NCBI GenBank assembly: GCA_002869565.1
Contig: PKUJ01000008.1
Coordinates: 1 to 55,922, forward strand
DNA: 55,922 bases
Direction: 5' to 3'
From: Arcobacter sp.
GTDB lineage: Bacteria; Campylobacterota; Campylobacteria; Campylobacterales; Arcobacteraceae
Part shown: positions 23,801-32,215 of the stretch, in pieces
Numbering within the stretch: position 1 is the stretch's first letter
Layout: each line of letters opens with the position of its first letter
Made by a program: the position numbers and the translations under genes
The notes under the pieces: model-generated
The model's input: only the letters and a program-made list of their open reading frames with translations
Databases searched by the model: none
What the model was told of the DNA's origin: nothing

Positions 23801-25114
23801 TTATTTTAGAGTATTTAGTATAGTATCTTCCTGAAGTTTATCACTATCATATTTTACAATAATAATGTTTTCTGTGTCATTAATATACCACTCATCAATA
23901 TCTTTAATTGTATCTAATTTATGTGTGTGTTTAGTAGATTCTTCTGTTAATGGAATATAAGAAAGTTTTTTCTTTGCTGGATTTGGCATTGTTAAAATTA
24001 AAATAATCCATAGTATACAGATAACTGCAATAACAATTACAAGTGAAGATAATGAAACTTTTTCAAAAAATAGACCACCAAGTAAACCACCAATAAATGT
24101 ACCAAAATATCCAAATGAATTGAATATTCCTAGAACTAAACCTCTTTGGTGAACTTTTGCAAATTTTGTTGCTAAAGATTGCATAATTGGTTCATGCATA
24201 TTAAATCCAATAAAGAAAATTACAACACCAATTACAAACATAGTAGAACCAGAACTAAGTCCTATTATTAGATAAGAAACTGCAAAGAAAACGATACCTA
24301 TTGCAAGTATCTCTTTAAATTTCCCTTTTTTCTCTGCAAAAATAGCTGCGGGAGCCATAGCAAGAAAACCAAAAATCATTGCTGGAAGATAAACTTTCCA
24401 TAATTCACTCATTTCCCATTGGAAGTTTTTGATTAAAACCATTGGAATAATCATAAATGCAAAAGTCATTAAACCTTTTTGTAAAAAGTTTGTAATATTC
24501 ATTTTAATTAAATTTGCATTTCCTAAAACTTGAGCTAATTGAGCTTTTCCATTATAAGAGTGTCTAATCTTTGGAGGGTTTGGAACAGCTTTTAAAAGTA
24601 CAACAATAGAACCTAAAGCAATAAAAGCAGTTAAATAAAATAGTGCTGGAACTCCAGCTGCTGCACCAATAGTAGGACCTGCAATCATTGAAGCTGCAAA
24701 TGCAATACCAATAGACATACCCATAACAGCCATAGCCTTTGGTCTTTGTTCTTCTTTTACTAAGTCACTAATAGTAGCAGTTACAACAGCTCCAATAGCT
24801 CCTGCACCTTGTAAAAATCTTCCTAATAAAAGCATTAAAATATCATCTGCTATAGCACAAAAAATTGAACCTATTGCAAATAATAAAAGTCCTGTAATAA
24901 TAGTACCTTTTCGTCCGAGTTTATCACTCATAACACCAAAAGGAATTTGAAATATCATTTGAGTTAAAGCATAACCACCTACAACAACACCAACTAAAGT
25001 AGTACTAGCACCGTGAAGGTTTATTGCATAAACAGATAAAACTGGTAAAACTAAAAAAAGTCCGAAAAATCTTAGTGCGATAATCAAACTAAGAGGTAAA
25101 ATAGATTTAATCAT
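23801..25114 (-). CDS. YajR-like MFS transporter with C-terminal YAM domain
   Basis: About 437 residues from the ATG at 25114, preceded by GATGGG; TTG or ATG codons at 25132-25126 are alternatives. Twelve membrane segments; MFS motif A reads GVMSDKLGRKG, preceded by FQIPFG. After the last helix (about residue 375) there is a soluble tail with DIDEWYINDTENIIIVKYD, matching the ferredoxin-like YAM domain that marks E. coli YajR. YajR-type proteins are drug/proton antiporters of uncertain substrate. It precedes lapG by 33 bases and might share its transcript. Confidence 0.85.
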   Translation of the reverse strand: MIKSILPLSLIIALRFFGLFLVLPVLSVYAINLHGASTTLVGVVVGGYALTQMIFQIPFGVMSDKLGRKGTIITGLLLFAIGSIFCAIADDILMLLLGRFLQGAGAIGAVVTATISDLVKEEQRPKAMAVMGMSIGIAFAASMIAGPTIGAAAGVPALFYLTAFIALGSIVVLLKAVPNPPKIRHSYNGKAQLAQVLGNANLIKMNITNFLQKGLMTFAFMIIPMVLIKNFQWEMSELWKVYLPAMIFGFLAMAPAAIFAEKKGKFKEILAIGIVFFAVSYLIIGLSSGSTMFVIGVVIFFIGFNMHEPIMQSLATKFAKVHQRGLVLGIFNSFGYFGTFIGGLLGGLFFEKVSLSSLVIVIAVICILWIILILTMPNPAKKKLSYIPLTEESTKHTHKLDTIKDIDEWYINDTENIIIVKYDSDKLQEDTILNTLK

Positions 25115-25249
25115 ATATAATCCCATCATCAATAAAATAAAGCAAGATTATATAACTTTAAGATTAATAATACGTTAATATATTGATATACTTATATCTA
25201 TTAATTAATATAATTTATTCTAATTGTATTAATGGTAAAAGGAAGTTTA

Positions 25250-25840
25250 ATGAAAATAGTTTTAGCCTCGGGAAATAAGGGGAAAATTGCAGAATTTAAA
25301 AAACTTATGCCCCACGATGAAGTTATTGCCTTTAAAGATTTAATAGGTGATTTTGAAGTTGAAGAAGACAAAGATACTTTTCAAGGAAATGCAGTAAAAA
25401 AAGCAGAAGAAATTTATGCAAAAATAGCAGATGAAAATATTCTTGTAATTTCTGATGATAGTGGTATTACGGTTCCAGCAATTAATAATGAACCAGGAAT
25501 TTATTCTGCAAGATATGCAGGTGAAAATGCAAGTGATAAAGAAAATAATACAAAATTAATCTCAAAGTTGGAAGAAAAAGGTTTAGAAAAAACAGCAGCT
25601 TATTATACAGCTTGTATAGCTATTGTCTACAAAAATGAAACTTATACCGTGCATGGTTGGATGCATGGAGATGTTATTTCTAAGGAGATGGGAGATGGTG
25701 GTTTCGGATATGATCCTATGTTTATACCTAAAGATTTTGATAAAACTTTAGGAGAATTACCTCATGAAGTTAAAAAAGAAATTTCCCATAGAAGTAAAGC
25801 TTTAAAATTAGCAAAAAAAGTCTTAGAAGTTATTTTGTAA
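25250..25840 (+). CDS. rdgB: dITP/XTP pyrophosphatase (RdgB/HAM1)
   Basis: 196 residues from the ATG at 25250, chosen because AAAGGAAG precedes it at good distance and the protein then begins [16 protein letters not shown], the family signature with the substrate-binding SGNxxK. Other hallmarks are [23 protein letters not shown] (about 66-88), [11 protein letters not shown] and SHRSKAL. It hydrolyses non-canonical purine triphosphates to monophosphates and so prevents mutagenic incorporation. The gene ends tail-to-tail over the last 11 bases of a pseudopilin gene. Confidence 0.95.
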   Translation: MKIVLASGNKGKIAEFKKLMPHDEVIAFKDLIGDFEVEEDKDTFQGNAVKKAEEIYAKIADENILVISDDSGITVPAINNEPGIYSARYAGENASDKENNTKLISKLEEKGLEKTAAYYTACIAIVYKNETYTVHGWMHGDVISKEMGDGGFGYDPMFIPKDFDKTLGELPHEVKKEISHRSKALKLAKKVLEVIL

Positions 25841-25855
25841 CTTCTATGCTTTTTT
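25824..25855. terminator. Bidirectional terminator inside the rdgB/pseudopilin overlap
   Basis: TAGAAGTTA (25824-25832), loop TTTTG, TAACTTCTA (25838-25846), followed by TGCTTTTTT. The stem encodes the last residues of both convergent genes. Confidence 0.7.
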
Positions 25856-26162
25856 GTAATCTTACATCAAAATCAACAGCTTTTACAATTAGTTCTACTT
25901 CATATTTTGCATTTACTTTTTTAATTAAGGCAAATATATCATAGTTTTTATTTTCTATTTGAATTTTATCAAGTGTTTTTAAATCATCTAAGGAATTAAT
26001 ATACTCTTCTAAAAAATTTAAATGATTTGTTGCTTGAATATATTTGTATTGATTTGTTATATTTATGGAACTTATGCTTTTAACTTCAAATATTTTTATT
26101 ACAAGAATTGAAAAAATAAATACTAAAATTAGAGTTGAAAATAGGGTAAATGATTTTTTCAT
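25830..26162 (-). CDS. Pseudopilin-like protein (third of three)
   Basis: 110 residues. The N-terminus [22 protein letters not shown] is a type IV prepilin-like signal: short basic leader, cleavage expected before FTL, then a hydrophobic helix. Position 5 of the mature form is Ser, not the usual Glu, and -1 is Ser, not Gly, so it is an atypical minor pseudopilin. The rest is a small mixed domain of unknown fold. It ends an operon with two other pseudopilin-like genes and proC. A DNA-uptake role fits this locus in Campylobacterota. Confidence 0.65.
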   Translation of the reverse strand: MKKSFTLFSTLILVFIFSILVIKIFEVKSISSINITNQYKYIQATNHLNFLEEYINSLDDLKTLDKIQIENKNYDIFALIKKVNAKYEVELIVKAVDFDVRLQKSIEVTK

Positions 26163-26169
26163 AATATTC

Positions 26170-26532
26170 TCATAATTTAAATTTCCAAGTTTGCGAAATC
26201 TTATTTTCTAAAGTGATGTTTATATCTAAAATATTTGAAGAGTTTTGCATAGTAAAAGAAGTGACATTTTTAAGTAAAATATTTGCACCGTAAAAGAGTG
26301 TATTCCCATCATAATTGAGCTTATTCTTCGAATCTGGAAGATTTTTTCCTATGATTATCTTTGTTGAATTTAAATCTATTTTTAAGCTGGCAATTTTTTC
26401 ATTGTTTATTTGTGTTTCATATAACTCTTTTGTAAAAACAAAAGTATAAATTAAAACAATAGAACTGACAAAAATTACTAAAATCAGTTCAAATAAAGAT
26501 GAAGCTTTTTTTTGTTTTCTTTTACATTTCAT
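26170..26532 (-). CDS. Pseudopilin-like protein (second of three)
   Basis: 120 residues. A basic leader (MKCKRKQKKA) is followed by SSLFELILVIFVSSIVLIY, a prepilin-type helix with Glu at mature position 5 and Ala at -1. The remainder contains beta-prone stretches (DGNTLFYGANILLKNVTSF). It overlaps the upstream pseudopilin gene by 11 bases and lies 7 bases before the next. The cluster is consistent with minor pseudopilins of a competence or type II-like assembly system. Confidence 0.65.
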   Translation of the reverse strand: MKCKRKQKKASSLFELILVIFVSSIVLIYTFVFTKELYETQINNEKIASLKIDLNSTKIIIGKNLPDSKNKLNYDGNTLFYGANILLKNVTSFTMQNSSNILDINITLENKISQTWKFKL

Positions 26533-26809
26533 ATTTTATAAGCTTTATTTTTTTATCTTCATAGGAGATTATTTTTACTGAGATGCTTTCTTCTTGAGTA
26601 TTGTTTTTTATGATTTTTATATTTTGAAAAGAATTTGTGAAATTTTTATCGTAAGATTTTATTGTAAAAGCATTTTCTATTTTATTTAAAAGCATATACT
26701 CTTCATCAAAATTATCATAGTAAGAGTTTTGAGAAAACCCTACTATGATGATTGATAATAAAAATATACTTATTAAAGTTTCAAAAAGTGTAAAACTATT
26801 TTTTCCCAA
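26522..26809 (-). CDS. Competence-type pseudopilin (CtsT-like position)
   Basis: 95 residues. The N-terminus MGKNSFTLFETLISIFLLSIIIVGF has a canonical FTLFE prepilin sequence with Glu5, though Ser and not Gly at -1. The gene starts within the last 14 bases of proC. As I recall, in Campylobacter jejuni the competence gene ctsT lies directly next to proC, close to the BamD and Lon genes, and the same order is seen here. That supports a role in DNA uptake. The sequence beyond the helix is short and not diagnostic. Confidence 0.65.
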   Translation of the reverse strand: MGKNSFTLFETLISIFLLSIIIVGFSQNSYYDNFDEEYMLLNKIENAFTIKSYDKNFTNSFQNIKIIKNNTQEESISVKIISYEDKKIKLIKYEM

Positions 26810-27560
26810 TTTCTATAGCTTTATTATGTGCAGCTTCAATAGCTTTAATCATTGCGTCTCTAACAGCACATTCTTCTAATTTTGCCATTCCCGCGGCCGT
26901 TGTTCCTCCCGGACTCATTACTGAATCTTTTATTAAAGCAGGATGTTGTTTATCAAGTAGCTGAGCAAATCCTTCAAAAAGTCCTTGTACAAGTTCATTA
27001 CTAATACTTCTTTCTAATCCAGCTTTAACAGCACCATCACTTAAGCTTTCAGCTATTAAGCTTAAAAATGCAGGACCACTTCCAGCAACTGCTGTAGCAA
27101 TATCTAATTGAGCCTCAGTATTTACCCATACTGCTTTTCCTATATGATTAAATAAATCAACAGCAAGATTTTTAGCCTCGTTATCTCCTGTGATTGTTGT
27201 AGTAGATTTTGATACTGATGCTGCAACATTAGGCATTGTTCTTATATAGTATTTAGATTTTATTTGTTTTTTTAAGTTATCTAGTGTAGTTCCCGCTAAA
27301 ATAGAAAAAAGAATATTTGCTTGACCATGTAGTCTTACTGCTACACTTTGAAGTGCGTAAGGTTTTACACAGAATATGATATTTTTTCCATTTATATCTT
27401 CAGAATCAGATATTACTTTTATTTCAATTTGTGGTAATTCTTCTTTAATTTTTTTTAATTTTTTTTCATCTCTACCAATAATTTCAATTTCAAAATTGTT
27501 TACAAGACCACGTGCTAACGCTTGAGCCATGAATCCATTTCCAATTAGTGTCAATTTCAT
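26796..27560 (-). CDS. proC: Pyrroline-5-carboxylate reductase
   Basis: 254 residues, slightly shorter than the usual 270. The NAD(P)-binding motif is LIGNGFMAQALARGL (4-18). Later signatures are RTMPNVAASVSKSTTTI, AVAGSGPAFLSLIAESLSDGAVKAG and the C-terminal SPGGTTAAGMAKLE. It carries out the last step of proline synthesis. It is the first gene of a unit continuing into three pseudopilin genes with overlaps, so proline synthesis and DNA-uptake genes are translated together. Transcribed away from bamD. Confidence 0.95.
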   Translation of the reverse strand: MKLTLIGNGFMAQALARGLVNNFEIEIIGRDEKKLKKIKEELPQIEIKVISDSEDINGKNIIFCVKPYALQSVAVRLHGQANILFSILAGTTLDNLKKQIKSKYYIRTMPNVAASVSKSTTTITGDNEAKNLAVDLFNHIGKAVWVNTEAQLDIATAVAGSGPAFLSLIAESLSDGAVKAGLERSISNELVQGLFEGFAQLLDKQHPALIKDSVMSPGGTTAAGMAKLEECAVRDAMIKAIEAAHNKAIEIGKK

Positions 27561-27693
27561 GTATACCCTTTATATAATTTATTTTGATTATTATATCTAA
27601 TTATTTATAATAGAAAAATAGCCAAAAAAAAGTAAGAAAATAGCAAGGATAAAAAGGATAAAATACTTCTTTTATGAAAAAAGGACTATTAAA

Positions 27694-28353
27694 ATGATTA
27701 ACAATTTAAAATTTAGAAATTTACTTTTAGTAATATCTCTAGGATTCTTGCTAGCTTCTTGTTCTTCAAAAAAAGAGAGTATTCAAGAGTATGATAAGCC
27801 TGCTTTATATTGGTATAATAAAATGCTTACACAAATTAGTACATCTTTTTTAGAGGATGCAGATGATACTTATTCTTCTTTAGAGAGTGAACATAGAAAC
27901 TCACCTTTAGTCCCTACTGCACTTCTTATTTTGGCTAATGCCCATATTGATGAAGAAGAGTATGCCCTTGCAAATTTTTATTTAGATGAATATATTAAAA
28001 GATTTGCACTTAGTAAAAATATTGATTATGTTAGATACTTAAAGATTAAAGCTAATTTTCAAGGTTTTTCATATGATTTAAGAGAGCAACAACTTATTGA
28101 GGATACTATTAAAGGGATTGAAGAGTTTAAAGCAGAGTTTTCAAGATCTCCATATATGCCTTTAGTAAATACTATGAATGCAAGACTTTTTATGGCGAAA
28201 GCTTCTTTAGACAAAGAGATTGCTGATTTATATAAAAGAATTGGTAAGCCAAAAGCTGCAGAATTCTATGATGAAAAAGTTAAAAAAACTTGGGTTGAAC
28301 CTGAGGAAATTGAACCAGTAGAGGTTCCATTTTACAGATATATTTTCGAGTAA
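27694..28353 (+). CDS. bamD: Outer-membrane assembly lipoprotein BamD
   Basis: 219 residues. Lipoprotein signal ends at LLASC (Cys23). The body is made of TPR-like helical pairs (ALYWYNKMLTQI, APTALLILANAHIDEEEYALANFYLDEYIKRF type repeats), as in BamD/YfiO. BamD is the essential lipoprotein of the beta-barrel assembly complex and binds BamA in the periplasm. It lies 49 bases upstream of lon on the same strand; bamD next to lon is familiar in Campylobacterota. The start overlaps the stop of a 7-codon reading frame, probably by chance. Confidence 0.88.
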   Translation: MINNLKFRNLLLVISLGFLLASCSSKKESIQEYDKPALYWYNKMLTQISTSFLEDADDTYSSLESEHRNSPLVPTALLILANAHIDEEEYALANFYLDEYIKRFALSKNIDYVRYLKIKANFQGFSYDLREQQLIEDTIKGIEEFKAEFSRSPYMPLVNTMNARLFMAKASLDKEIADLYKRIGKPKAAEFYDEKVKKTWVEPEEIEPVEVPFYRYIFE

Positions 28354-28402
28354 GACCTATTTGAAAAAATAAAATTTAATATATTTTTAGGAGTTTATAT
28401 TT

Positions 28403-30820
28403 ATGGAATTAGAAAATTATGAATCATTTCCACAAGAAATACCATTAGTAATAGAAGATGATGTATTTTTATACCCTTTTATGATTGCTCCATTATTTTT
28501 AAGTAATGAAGAGAATATCAAAGCAGTTGAACATGCAATTGAAGAAAATAAATTAGTTATTGTAAGTGTTAGTAAACCTGGCTCTGAGGGGAAAAGAGAA
28601 AATGATAGCTTTTACAATGTAGGGGTTATCGGTAATATTATGAGAAAAGTAAGTTTACCTGATGGTAAAATAAAAGTACTTTTTCAAGGTTTAGCAAAAG
28701 GTAAAATAGTTAGTTTTAATAAAGAAAACCCTTCTTTTGCATTTGTTGATAAGTTAGAGGATGAAGAATATGTACAAGAAAATGTAGATTCTATTATTAA
28801 TGTTTTAAGGGAGCAAGTAAAAAAGCTTTCAAGAATTAATTCAAAATTTCCAGCTGATTTAATTAAAACAATTGAAGAAAATGATGATGCTACAAGAATT
28901 GCAGATTTAATTTCATCAGTATTAAGAGTAAAAAAAGATGAAGCCTTTATACTTTTCTCTCAAACTAATATTGAAAAAAGATTATTAGAAATTATTGAAA
29001 CAATTAAAAAAGAGATTGAATCTTTTAAAATTCAAAAAGAGATTACCCAAAAAGTAAATTCTAAGATTGAAAAAACACATAAAGATTACTTCTTAAAAGA
29101 GCAAATAAAAGCTATTCAAACGGAGCTTGGTGGAGATAATCAAAAAGATGTTGAAATCAAAGGTTATAAAAAGAAATTAAAACAGATAAAAAAGCACATG
29201 CCTGCAGATGGTTATAAAGATACTAAAAAACAAATTGAAAAACTCTCTAGAATGCATCAAGATTCTCCTGACAGTGCACTTTTACAAACATATATTGAAA
29301 ATGTATTAGAAGTTCCTTTTGGAAAGTATTCTAATGAAAAAATTTCTGTTTCTAATGTTGAAGATCAGTTAGATAGTGATCACTACTCTTTAGAAAAACC
29401 AAAAGAGAGAATTTCTGAATATTTTGCTGTAAAAGAGATGTTAGAGCAAAGAAAAATAGAAAATCAAAAATCTAAAGGGACTGTTTTATGTTTTGTAGGA
29501 CCTCCTGGTGTTGGTAAAACTTCTTTAGCTAACTCTATTTCAAAAGCACTTAAAAGACCACTTATAAGAATAGCTTTAGGTGGGATGGAAGATGTAAATG
29601 AACTAAGAGGTCATAGAAGAACTTACGTAGGAGCAATGCCAGGAAGAATCATCAAAGGTTTAGTGGATGCTAAACAAATGAATCCTGTTATTGTTCTTGA
29701 TGAAATTGATAAATTGGGGGCTAATAACAGAGGTGATCCAACTGCTGTTATGCTTGAAGTATTAGATCCTGAACAAAATAATGAATTTAGAGATTTATAT
29801 TTAAATTTTGCAATTGATTTATCACAATGTATTTTCGTAGCAACTGCAAATGATGCACGAAGAATTCCTCCTGCTTTAAGAGATAGAATGGAATTTATAG
29901 AGATGTCATCATATACTCCAAATGAAAAATATCATATTGCAAAAGATTATTTGATTCCGAAAGAGTTAGAAAAACATGGTCTAAAGAAAAGTGAAATTTC
30001 TTTATCTAAAATAACTATTGAAACAATAATTGCTAAATACACTAGAGAAGCAGGGGTTAGAAACTTAAGACGAGTATTTGCTAAACTATTTAGAAAAGCA
30101 GTTAAAAAGATTTTAAAAGATGAAGAGTTAAAAACAGTTTCTATAAATACAAAAAATATTCAAGAGTATTTAGATAATCCTATTTTTGAAATTGACCCAG
30201 CAGATAAGAAAAATTCTATTGGATTAACAAATGGTCTAGCGTGGACTGCAGTTGGTGGAGATGTTCTAAAAATTGAGGCTGTTAAACTAAAAGGAAAAGG
30301 TTTACTTTCTGTTACTGGAAACTTAGGTGACGTAATGAAAGAGTCATCAAAAATTTCATACTCAATAGTAAAACTTTTAATTGATAATAAAAAAATAAAA
30401 ATAGATGATACTATCATTCCAAAAACGGCTAAAGAGCAAGAAGAAAAAATGAAAGTTGATTCTAGTGAAGTTTATAAAAGATTTGATATTCATTTACACA
30501 TTCCAGAAGGTGCAACTCCAAAAGATGGACCAAGTGCTGGTATTACAATGGCAGTTACTTTAGCTTCTATTCTAAGTGAAAAAGCAGTTCGTTCTGATGT
30601 TGCTATGACAGGAGAGCTTACACTTACTGGAAAAGTATTACCTATTGGTGGATTAAAAGAAAAGTTAATTGCTGCGTTTAAAGCAAAAATGAAACTTGCT
30701 TTAATTCCTAGAAAAAACTTCCAAAGAGACTTAGATGAAATTCCAGATGAAGTGAAAGAAGCAATGGAGATTAAAGCAGTTGATACTATTGAAGATGTAT
30801 TAAAAGAGGCTTTAGTTTAA
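28403..30820 (+). CDS. lon: ATP-dependent protease Lon
   Basis: 805 residues, full length. An N-terminal substrate-recognition domain (to about 200), a coiled coil, then the AAA+ module with Walker A GPPGVGKTS (about 366-374) and Walker B VIVLDEIDK. The sensor and arginine regions follow, then the C-terminal serine protease domain with the catalytic Ser in KDGPSAGITM (near 711) and the Lys in the following helix (KLIAAFKAK). It degrades misfolded and regulatory proteins. Preceded by AGGAGT at good distance. Confidence 0.97.
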   Translation: MELENYESFPQEIPLVIEDDVFLYPFMIAPLFLSNEENIKAVEHAIEENKLVIVSVSKPGSEGKRENDSFYNVGVIGNIMRKVSLPDGKIKVLFQGLAKGKIVSFNKENPSFAFVDKLEDEEYVQENVDSIINVLREQVKKLSRINSKFPADLIKTIEENDDATRIADLISSVLRVKKDEAFILFSQTNIEKRLLEIIETIKKEIESFKIQKEITQKVNSKIEKTHKDYFLKEQIKAIQTELGGDNQKDVEIKGYKKKLKQIKKHMPADGYKDTKKQIEKLSRMHQDSPDSALLQTYIENVLEVPFGKYSNEKISVSNVEDQLDSDHYSLEKPKERISEYFAVKEMLEQRKIENQKSKGTVLCFVGPPGVGKTSLANSISKALKRPLIRIALGGMEDVNELRGHRRTYVGAMPGRIIKGLVDAKQMNPVIVLDEIDKLGANNRGDPTAVMLEVLDPEQNNEFRDLYLNFAIDLSQCIFVATANDARRIPPALRDRMEFIEMSSYTPNEKYHIAKDYLIPKELEKHGLKKSEISLSKITIETIIAKYTREAGVRNLRRVFAKLFRKAVKKILKDEELKTVSINTKNIQEYLDNPIFEIDPADKKNSIGLTNGLAWTAVGGDVLKIEAVKLKGKGLLSVTGNLGDVMKESSKISYSIVKLLIDNKKIKIDDTIIPKTAKEQEEKMKVDSSEVYKRFDIHLHIPEGATPKDGPSAGITMAVTLASILSEKAVRSDVAMTGELTLTGKVLPIGGLKEKLIAAFKAKMKLALIPRKNFQRDLDEIPDEVKEAMEIKAVDTIEDVLKEALV

Positions 30821-30826
30821 TAAAAA

Positions 30827-31414
30827 ATGAGAAGAGGAGCAAGAGATAGTCAAGTTATAAATAACTTCTTCTCTTTTGCTACAATTATTATAATTGCAGT
30901 TGTCCTTACTTTATATACAAAGTATATTGTACAAGATAAAGAGAAAAATCCTAAAAAACAGATTGTTAAGTTAGAGTGTGAAAAAGAGGCATATACTTAT
31001 ATAAAAGTTTTCAATCAAAAAGTATTAAATAAATCCATAAAAGCTTTAGATAAGGGTTATTATAAACTTGATGGTGGATTTATAGAATCTGAATACATGA
31101 AATCAAATATAAAAAATATTGTAACTTTAGATGAGGTTGATAAGTTTTATATTGATTCAATAGGGACTCTTCCTAAACAAAATATAGAAAACTTTTTAAA
31201 AATCCAATATGAAGTTATTGAAAATGACAAGAAAAAACCTAATAAAAAAGATGCTGATATTAAGTTAAATTCTGGTTCAATTAAGACATCATTTAGAATA
31301 AATTCAAAAGAGATATTTAGAGTTTACACAGATTTTGCATTTATGTATAAAAATGCAATAAAACAAAGAGTAGAATGCTCAATAAAGGTATTTAAAAATC
31401 ATGTTCAAAAGTAA
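30827..31414 (+). CDS. Uncharacterised membrane-anchored protein
   Basis: 195 residues. A single hydrophobic segment (about 17-37: ATIIIIAVVLTLYTKYI) anchors a soluble, lysine-rich domain probably facing the periplasm. Two cysteines (in LECEKEA and VECSIKV) could form a disulfide. The start codon lies six bases after the lon stop and has a weak ribosome binding site, so it may rely on coupling to lon. Its end overlaps the rhomboid gene by 14 bases. No family recognised; a substrate or partner of the rhomboid protease is possible but unproven. Confidence 0.65.
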   Translation: MRRGARDSQVINNFFSFATIIIIAVVLTLYTKYIVQDKEKNPKKQIVKLECEKEAYTYIKVFNQKVLNKSIKALDKGYYKLDGGFIESEYMKSNIKNIVTLDEVDKFYIDSIGTLPKQNIENFLKIQYEVIENDKKKPNKKDADIKLNSGSIKTSFRINSKEIFRVYTDFAFMYKNAIKQRVECSIKVFKNHVQK

Positions 31415-31931
31415 AGATTTTACACTAACAAATATCACGATTGGTATAGCTGTTATTATGTATTTAGTTCAAACTAATATTGCTTATGGAAGCCTTTATT
31501 TAGGACTTAATATGTATTTCACAGAAGCTGGGTTCTTTTGGCAACCTTTATCTTCTATGTTTGCTCATGGCGGATTAGGGCATTTGGGTATGAATATGTT
31601 TGTTCTTTATCAGTTTGGTAATCCAATAGAAAGATATAGAGGGAAAAAAGAGTTCTTTATAGTTTATTTTATAGGTGGGCTCTTAACATCTCTTTTAAGT
31701 TTTGCATATATTTATTTTCTAGATTCTCAAGTAAATCTTGTAGGAGCATCAGGAGCAATTTGTGTACTTATGGGATATATTGCTTATTTTGATAAGTTTC
31801 AAAGAAAGGGAATAATTACTTGGGTATTAATAATCTCAGTAGCACCGCTACTTATTGGACTTCCAATTGCTTGGTATGCACACTTTATAGGTTTAGCAAT
31901 AGGTTTTTTAATTGGAGTTATAAAAAAATAG
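31401..31931 (+). CDS. Rhomboid family intramembrane serine protease
   Basis: 176 residues with about six membrane segments, the minimal bacterial rhomboid core. The catalytic serine is Ser117 in GASGA and the partner histidine is His161 in AHFIGLAIG. HGGLGHLGMNMFVL (56-69) supplies the conserved His and Asn of the second helix. It cleaves single-pass membrane proteins within the bilayer. It overlaps the preceding membrane-anchored protein gene, whose single helix would make it a natural candidate substrate (inference). Confidence 0.9.
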   Translation: MFKSKDFTLTNITIGIAVIMYLVQTNIAYGSLYLGLNMYFTEAGFFWQPLSSMFAHGGLGHLGMNMFVLYQFGNPIERYRGKKEFFIVYFIGGLLTSLLSFAYIYFLDSQVNLVGASGAICVLMGYIAYFDKFQRKGIITWVLIISVAPLLIGLPIAWYAHFIGLAIGFLIGVIKK

Positions 31932-31940
31932 ATTTTAAAT

Positions 31941-32108
31941 TTATTGTGGCATAAAATATGTCACAATAGACATTACTATAAGTACACCTGCAATTCCTAT
32001 AAATATCTCTTTTAGTTTTATTGTTGGGTTTAGTGTTCCACAATAAGGACATCGTCTAATTTTTGGTGTGATTTCTGCTTTACACATTCTACATGGTTCT
32101 AGTTTTAT
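31941..32108 (-). CDS. Small zinc-ribbon membrane peptide with a non-standard start
   Basis: About 55 residues: two CxxC pairs (CRMCK and CPYCG) form a zinc ribbon, followed by KLKEIF and a hydrophobic helix (IGIAGVLIVMSIVTYF) at the C-terminus. The frame is open back to a TAA at 32114-32112, and no ATG, GTG or TTG precedes the first cysteine. AAAAGGA lies just upstream of in-frame ATC and ATA codons (32111 and 32108), as if an ATG had become ATA. An internal ATG after the first cysteine would spoil the zinc site. Coding is supported by the paired cysteines and the helix. It converges on the rhomboid gene. Confidence 0.55.
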   Translation of the reverse strand: MKLEPCRMCKAEITPKIRRCPYCGTLNPTIKLKEIFIGIAGVLIVMSIVTYFMPQ

Positions 32109-32215
32109 GATTTATCCTTTTAAAATAGAATAGTATCAATTAAAAGCTATACTTATTCTTTATTACATAATGTAATTTTATTGCATTTTGATATATAAAA
32201 GAGTAGAATACTTTT

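Noticed and set aside
27674-27697. Seven-codon reading frame overlapping the bamD start
   Set aside because: Its sequence mostly coincides with the AAAGGA ribosome binding site of bamD; too short to support.
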